Shown here in pieces: positions 6,411 through 10,081 of a DNA stretch of 10,081 nucleotides. This DNA is from JAHFOW01 sp964370795. Its GTDB lineage: Bacteria > Planctomycetota > Brocadiia > Brocadiales > Brocadiaceae. A program made the translations under genes and the position numbers. Below the pieces are notes generated by a model. The model saw nothing but the letters and a program-made list of their open reading frames with translations. It did no database searches and was not told the DNA's origin. The stretch lies in NCBI GenBank assembly GCA_964370795.1, contig CAYJME010000113.1:1-10081 (forward strand), in the 5' to 3' direction. Within the stretch, counting starts at the first letter, position 1. The number at the start of each line of letters is the position of its first letter.

Positions 6411-7421
6411 ATGGTCAGATGGAAATGCGTTGTTGCGAGTTTCTTGTTTATTATTGGTATTTGTAGTGAGATATGGGCAAATACACCAGAGCCGGTATCT
6501 GAAACGCCGCCTAATTTCAAGATCGCCTTTATTGGAGATCAGGGACTGGGGAAGGACGCCGAAGCAGTCTTACGACTGATAAAAGCAGAGGGCTCTCAGG
6601 CTGTTATTCATCTGGGAGATTTCGACCTTACAAATAAACCTTCTGCGTGGGAATCTCAAATTAATAATATTCTCGGCGCCGATTTCCCCTATTTTGCATG
6701 TGTTGGAAATCATGATGTCAAAAAGTGGCAGGGGAAACATGGTTACCAGGCATATCTGGAAAACAGACTCAAACGATTGGCAATTTCGTGGGACGGAGAC
6801 CTTGGGGTTAAATCATCACTCAGATACAAAGGTATCTTCGTCATTCTCGCTGCGCCTGGATTATTGGGATCCGAACACAGCGCCTATATAAAAAATCAAC
6901 TCGCTGCGGATAAATCCATCTGGAGGATTTGCGGCTGGCATGAAAACATGAGGCTCATGCAGGTAGATGGCAAAAAAGATGAGACCGGCTGGGGCGTATA
7001 CGAGGAGGCGCGGGAAGGCGGCGCAATCATTGCAACGGCGCACGATCATTCATACGGACGGACGTATTTGATGAGCAATTTTAAAAAGCAAACCATTGCC
7101 AGCCAATCCGACGCCTTGAACATTGAGGAAGGCAAGACCTTCGCATTTTTCAGTGGGCTGGGAGGATCAAGTATTTATTCCCAGGAAATCGGCGGCCCCT
7201 GGTGGGCAAAAATCTATACAAGTAAACAGCATGCCACGTATGGCGTTCTGTTTGGCGTCTTTAACAGAGACGGGGAACCTAACAAGGCGTCATTTTACTT
7301 CAAAAATATTCAAGGTGTTATTATTGATCGTTTTAATGTCGTTAGCAATGTTCACAACAGCTTGACGAAAAAGACGGAAAGGCAGATACAAAAAGACACC
7401 CATAACGCTTCAAAGCTATAG
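6411..7421 (+). CDS. Exported calcineurin-like (purple-acid-phosphatase-type) metallophosphoesterase
   Basis: This 336-residue precursor has an N-terminal signal sequence (hydrophobic 7-17, likely cut after IWA23). The ordered metal-ligand motifs of the calcineurin-like fold are all present: D43 in FIGDQG, D70 in HLGDFD, N100-H101 in GNHD, H177 in GWHENMR, and H211/H213 in AHDHSYGR. The last is the GHxHxYxR motif of purple-acid-phosphatase relatives with Ala for Gly. It should therefore hydrolyse phosphate mono- or diesters outside the cytoplasm with a two-metal centre. The start is supported by AGGAG at 6396-6400, 10 nt before ATG. It lies 41 bp after the transporter, in the same likely operon. 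The last 20 or so residues are polar and probably unstructured. The substrate is unknown; a lipid-linked or headgroup phosphate would suit the context, but nothing in the sequence proves that. Confidence 0.85.
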   Translation: MVRWKCVVASFLFIIGICSEIWANTPEPVSETPPNFKIAFIGDQGLGKDAEAVLRLIKAEGSQAVIHLGDFDLTNKPSAWESQINNILGADFPYFACVGNHDVKKWQGKHGYQAYLENRLKRLAISWDGDLGVKSSLRYKGIFVILAAPGLLGSEHSAYIKNQLAADKSIWRICGWHENMRLMQVDGKKDETGWGVYEEAREGGAIIATAHDHSYGRTYLMSNFKKQTIASQSDALNIEEGKTFAFFSGLGGSSIYSQEIGGPWWAKIYTSKQHATYGVLFGVFNRDGEPNKASFYFKNIQGVIIDRFNVVSNVHNSLTKKTERQIQKDTHNASKL

Positions 7422-7444
7422 CCGGCCTCCCCCAAAGGCTGGCT
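7420..7444 (+). terminator. Intergenic hairpin at the end of the phosphatase gene
   Basis: Arms AGCCGGCCT (7420-7428) and AGGCTGGCT (7436-7444) pair over 9 bp with one G-U, around a 7-nt C-rich loop. The stem begins within the phosphatase stop codon. Only CAATTTGA follows, so it is a weak terminator at best. It may instead lower or stabilise the message between the phosphatase and the ligase, whose ribosome site is 20 bp on. Confidence 0.45.
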
Positions 7445-7463
7445 CAATTTGAGGACAGGTTTG

Positions 7464-7470
7464 AAGGAGG
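7464..7470 (+). promoter_or_regulatory. Near-consensus ribosome binding site of the ligase gene
   Basis: AAGGAGG lies 8 nt before ATG 7479 and decides this start over the upstream in-frame TTG at 7449. Confidence 0.9.
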
Positions 7471-7478
7471 AATATCAC

Positions 7479-8657
7479 ATGTTAAATGATGGAATGACTG
7501 TTGACAATTACACTTCAATGAGGGGTAGTGATTTTGTCACGAAGGGAGAGCGTTCTCAGGTAAGTCTGTTTTCGAAGACCGCTGCATTTCAAGATGCTGA
7601 ATGGTTTGGTGTGTCTCTTGATGAATGGGTGAGACACATCATATCAATACACTTCGACCCCACGATTGGCTCACTATACTGGCTCGAAAAAGAAAAAATG
7701 CTGGGAACCAACGCACGAAAGGATATTTCCTCTTTTGACGATCTGCATATTTTGGGTCCGATGGAGGAAGAAGACCTTCGCCGGTACCCGCTGGAATACT
7801 TTATTCCCAAAATGTATCTGGAAAATAAGGAACATTTGATTCTGGGAGAAACGGCTGGAACAACAGGACTTCCTAAGGTAACGGCTTATTTGAAGGAAGA
7901 GTTTTATATCGCCTTTGTGGAGTGGTTTCGATACATCGCCGTGCAAAGGGGTTTCCCGCAGGGAGCAAATTGGCTCTGGGGAGGACCCGGCGGGCCACAT
8001 ATTATTGGTAAGGCGGCCAGCCTTGTAGCAAACAGTATGGGAAGTATGGAGCCATTTTCTATTGATCTTGACCCGCGATGGGTAAAAAAACTCGTTCCAG
8101 GCTCACTCGGCTACCAGAGGTATATCAGTCACATTATTGAACAAACATTGGACATATTAAAACGGCAGCATATTGAAGTCATCTATTCAACGTCTCCCCT
8201 GCTCATAAAGCTGGCCGAAGAAATGAATTATGACCATCGGATGCGCATCCGTGGCATTCACTACGGCGGTGTCGCCGTTGGACAGGAACAACTGAGAAAA
8301 TTCAAAGAGGAACTGTTTCCCAATGCAGTACACATTGCGGGTTACGGTAATACGCTTTTTGGTCTATGCATGGAGATTGAGGAATCGATGAATTACGATC
8401 TGAATTATTATCCGCCAGGACCACGTATGGTACTTCAGGTTGTTTCAACAAAAGAAGGGATTCGTCCTGATAAAAAGCGCCTTGCTCAGNNNNNNNNNNT
8501 CGAATCGTTCCTTATCCCCAATATGTTTGAAAGAGACGAGGCCATTCGCATTGCGCCAACTCAGTATGCACACTCACTGGGTATTTACCAGGATGGTGTC
8601 AGGAATCCTTCATTATTACCGGACTTAGGGTCAAATGCAAAGATAGGGGTATATTAA
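7479..8657 (+). CDS. Acyl-adenylating enzyme of the phenylacetate-CoA ligase (PaaK)/LuxE-like group, interrupted by an assembly gap
   Basis: About 392 residues as assembled. The ANL-family phosphate-binding loop is TAGTTGLPK (125-133), preceded by HLILGE. Other landmarks are GGPGGPHIIG (168-177), RGIHYGG (258-264) and GYGNTLFG (288-295), the likely A5 region that holds the adenylate. The short C-terminal part (ESFLIPNMFERDEAIRI...) is typical of PaaK relatives. Such enzymes activate a carboxylic acid as acyl-AMP, then pass it to CoA or, in LuxE, to a protein. Ten Ns at 8490-8499 fall between residues 337 and 342. The frame is open on both sides and both sides fit the family, so it is one gene, but the true gap length is unknown. 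From the family pattern I would expect a few more residues than the Ns allow. The start is fixed by a near-perfect ribosome site. Together with the SDR upstream it could form a two-protein acid-reduction route. The substrate cannot be named. Confidence 0.75.
   Translation: MLNDGMTVDNYTSMRGSDFVTKGERSQVSLFSKTAAFQDAEWFGVSLDEWVRHIISIHFDPTIGSLYWLEKEKMLGTNARKDISSFDDLHILGPMEEEDLRRYPLEYFIPKMYLENKEHLILGETAGTTGLPKVTAYLKEEFYIAFVEWFRYIAVQRGFPQGANWLWGGPGGPHIIGKAASLVANSMGSMEPFSIDLDPRWVKKLVPGSLGYQRYISHIIEQTLDILKRQHIEVIYSTSPLLIKLAEEMNYDHRMRIRGIHYGGVAVGQEQLRKFKEELFPNAVHIAGYGNTLFGLCMEIEESMNYDLNYYPPGPRMVLQVVSTKEGIRPDKKRLAQXXXXESFLIPNMFERDEAIRIAPTQYAHSLGIYQDGVRNPSLLPDLGSNAKIGVY
8490..8499. other. Assembly gap (10 N)
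   Basis: A run of exactly ten N inside the ligase gene. A round number suggests a scaffolding placeholder rather than a measured length. It does not break the reading frame as written, but the residues there are unknown. Confidence 0.95.
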
Positions 8658-8737
8658 TGCGTGAACGAAATTGAGACAGAAAGAACAGGATACACGCGAG
8701 TCCTCATTAATAAAGCCTTGAAAGGGGCATAATAAAA

Positions 8738-8830
8738 ATGAAAAATCGGTATATTTTTTTAATGATATTTATCGTTGTTTTGTTATCTGTGATTGCTGTT
8801 CATTTTTTATTGCATAAAAGGATACCATGA
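8738..8830 (+). CDS. 30-residue single-pass membrane peptide, start-stop overlap with the U32 gene
   Basis: The reading frame encodes MKNRYIFLMIFIVVLLSVIA followed by VHFLLHKRIP and stop. Almost all of residues 5-25 is hydrophobic, flanked by basic residues (K2, R4 and H26, K27, R28), a typical short membrane anchor. AAGGGG at 8722-8727 lies 10 nt before the ATG, a good ribosome site. Its stop TGA (8828-8830) overlaps the ATG of the U32 gene (8827-8829) in an ATGA arrangement, so translation of the two is probably coupled. It may be a real small protein, or mainly a leader that loads ribosomes onto the next gene. I recognise no family. The 80 bp before it, after the ligase stop, shows only a 5-codon frame and no hairpin. 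Confidence 0.55.
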   Translation: MKNRYIFLMIFIVVLLSVIAVHFLLHKRIP

Positions 8831-10081
8831 AATTTTTAAAATCGAGTGTTGAACTCCTTGCCCCCGCAGGCCGATGGGAAGCGTTTGTCGCGGTAATAGA
8901 AGCTGGCGCCGATGCAGTGTACATCGGTGGTAAACGATTTAACATGCGACTCCATCGGTCGGATTTTAATTTTACCGATGAACAGATAATCGATGCTGTA
9001 CAATTTGCACATAGCAGGAATGTAAAAGTTTACATCACGGTCAATAATCTCCTCAGTGATGATGAACTCAACGATGCTCGGGGCTTCCTGGGTTTTCTGA
9101 GCGTAATCAATGTCGATGCTGTCATAATCCAGGATCTGGGCATACTCAATATGATCCGGCAGATGGGGATTTCCCTACCTGTCCATATCAGCACCATGAT
9201 GAATATCCACAATGTGGAATCTGCATTGACCCTGAAAGAACTGGGTGTACGGCGTATTGTCACCTCACGGGATATTTCACTCGCGCAGGTAAAGGAAATC
9301 CACGAAAAAACAGGGATAGAAGTTGAGTACTTTGTTCATGGAGACCTCTGCGTTTGTCAGAGCGGACAGTGTTACACAAGCGGAGTTTTGTTTGGAAAGA
9401 GCGCCAACCGTGGGGAATGTATGAAGCCATGCCGGTGGAACTACACCCTTGTGGAAAGCGTCTCAGGGCAACCCATCGGAGACCTGCCTTCCGGACATCT
9501 GCTGGCAATGAAAGACATGTGCCTTTTGAGGCACATCCCTGATCTCATTCAGGCCGGCGTCTGTTCTTTTAAAATAGAAGGGCGTATGCGTCATGCCGAT
9601 TTTCTGAGAGAGGTTGTCGGTATCTACCGTAAAGCTATCGATGCTTATTTTGAAAATCCGGCTGCGTATTTTCTCAACGCGGCCGAATATGAACAATTGT
9701 ACAACCACCGGGTACGGGAGTTTACCACATCGATGGCCTTTACTCCCTCCTCTGCCAACCTTGTTGATATTTCAGGAAGCCGTGAACCCCTGTTTTTAAG
9801 CCGTGCATCAAAAGAGACAACGCTTACGCGGGAGGATATTCATAACAATCCCTTTGATAGTCAAACGCCGGAAACGCACGATGAAAACACAGGAAAAGAA
9901 AATATCCCCACTCTTAAAATAACAGCCGCAGACTCATCCCATCCCTTATTATCCGTCAAGGTAGCCTCGATGAATGGACTGAAAGCGGCGCTGGAAGGGG
10001 GGGCAGACCGTATCTATATAAGCGGTGAGATATCGCCGTTAAAAAAACAACGATTGACAAAATCATGGTACAAAGAGTCGT
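8827..10081 (+). CDS. U32 family 'peptidase', long form, Fe-S RNA/cofactor-modifying type; 3' end outside window
   Basis: 418 codons are visible with no stop before the window end. The N-terminal domain opens with VELLAPAGRWEAFVAVIEAGADAVYIGG (8-35), standard for U32. It carries the signature region EYFVHGDLCVCQSGQCYTS (167-185), then ANRGECMKPCRW (193-204) and KDMCLLR...GVCSFKIEGRMR (229-255). C175, C182, C198 and C232 have about the spacing of the four [4Fe-4S] ligands of characterised U32 proteins (UbiU/UbiV, TrhP, RlhA). These hydroxylate ubiquinone precursors, tRNA or 23S rRNA, so a modifying enzyme is likelier than a protease. After a polar linker (about 330-372), LLSVKVASMNGLKAALEGGADRIYISGE (374-401) echoes the N-terminus and looks like the start of a second barrel-like unit, as in long-form members. 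The start is ATG 8827, overlapping the small ORF's stop. It is cytoplasmic; which RNA or cofactor it serves cannot be told here. Confidence 0.88.
   Translation, partial: MKFLKSSVELLAPAGRWEAFVAVIEAGADAVYIGGKRFNMRLHRSDFNFTDEQIIDAVQFAHSRNVKVYITVNNLLSDDELNDARGFLGFLSVINVDAVIIQDLGILNMIRQMGISLPVHISTMMNIHNVESALTLKELGVRRIVTSRDISLAQVKEIHEKTGIEVEYFVHGDLCVCQSGQCYTSGVLFGKSANRGECMKPCRWNYTLVESVSGQPIGDLPSGHLLAMKDMCLLRHIPDLIQAGVCSFKIEGRMRHADFLREVVGIYRKAIDAYFENPAAYFLNAAEYEQLYNHRVREFTTSMAFTPSSANLVDISGSREPLFLSRASKETTLTREDIHNNPFDSQTPETHDENTGKENIPTLKITAADSSHPLLSVKVASMNGLKAALEGGADRIYISGEISPLKKQRLTKSWYKES

Noticed and set aside
8657..8674. TAATG followed by an MRERN frame, similar to TAATG and MRERM at 2286
   Set aside because: The second frame stops after five codons; the likeness is five residues and probably coincidence.
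9030..9708. Several minus-strand and alternate-frame open frames within the U32 gene
   Set aside because: The U32 frame is continuous across all of them with clear family motifs; the others are shadows.
1..10081. CRISPR array, insertion sequence, toxin-antitoxin or phage genes
   Set aside because: No regularly spaced repeats, transposase or integrase motifs, or paired small genes of that kind were seen on either strand.

Overview
The window reads as a stretch of bacterial chromosome with all protein genes on the + strand, moderate to low GC, mostly good Shine-Dalgarno sites and short intergenic gaps. The gene content suggests an anaerobic, lipid-remodelling, cytochrome-rich bacterium. The clues are a cytochrome with CX4CH heme motifs and a planctomycete-style 'DIKPILDAKCISCH' cytochrome domain, plus a dispersed-looking inverted repeat built on ACACCCCTAAATCCCC. 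My best guess is a planctomycete, possibly an anammox bacterium (Brocadiales). This is inference from family resemblance; no taxonomic marker gene is present.

Layout: (1) 1-73 is the 3' part of a tRNA-Asp(GTC) with encoded CCA, followed by a 14-bp hairpin. (2) About 74-661 is a long non-coding region. Its main feature is a pair of near-identical palindromes (438-452 and 454-478) whose centres are 21 bp apart, followed by a TATAAT box. It looks like the control region of the downstream cluster. (3) 662-3900 holds a thioester/acyl reductase-like extended SDR, an SCP2 lipid-carrier protein, a small membrane protein with a Cys/His-rich segment and a very acidic tail, and an exported triheme c-type cytochrome. 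(4) 3901-4044 holds a G/C-rich inverted repeat element and a second small hairpin. (5) 4045-8657 holds an RND/MMPL-type transporter starting at TTG, an exported purple-acid-phosphatase-like metallophosphoesterase, and a PaaK/LuxE-like acyl-adenylating ligase interrupted by a 10-N assembly gap. (6) 8738 to the window end holds a 30-residue single-pass membrane peptide whose stop overlaps (ATGA) the start of a long-form U32 'peptidase', which runs off the window.

How they may work together (inference): the ligase would activate a carboxylic acid. The SDR would reduce an acyl thioester to aldehyde or alcohol. SCP2 could carry the hydrophobic substrate, and the RND protein could move a lipid across or out of a membrane. 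The cytochrome, the phosphatase and the acidic membrane protein act outside the cytoplasm. Together this looks like a lipid-modification and envelope-transport cluster. If the organism is anammox, making the alcohol moiety of ether lipids is one testable idea. The U32 protein is more likely an Fe-S RNA- or cofactor-modifying enzyme that is a neighbour than a pathway member.
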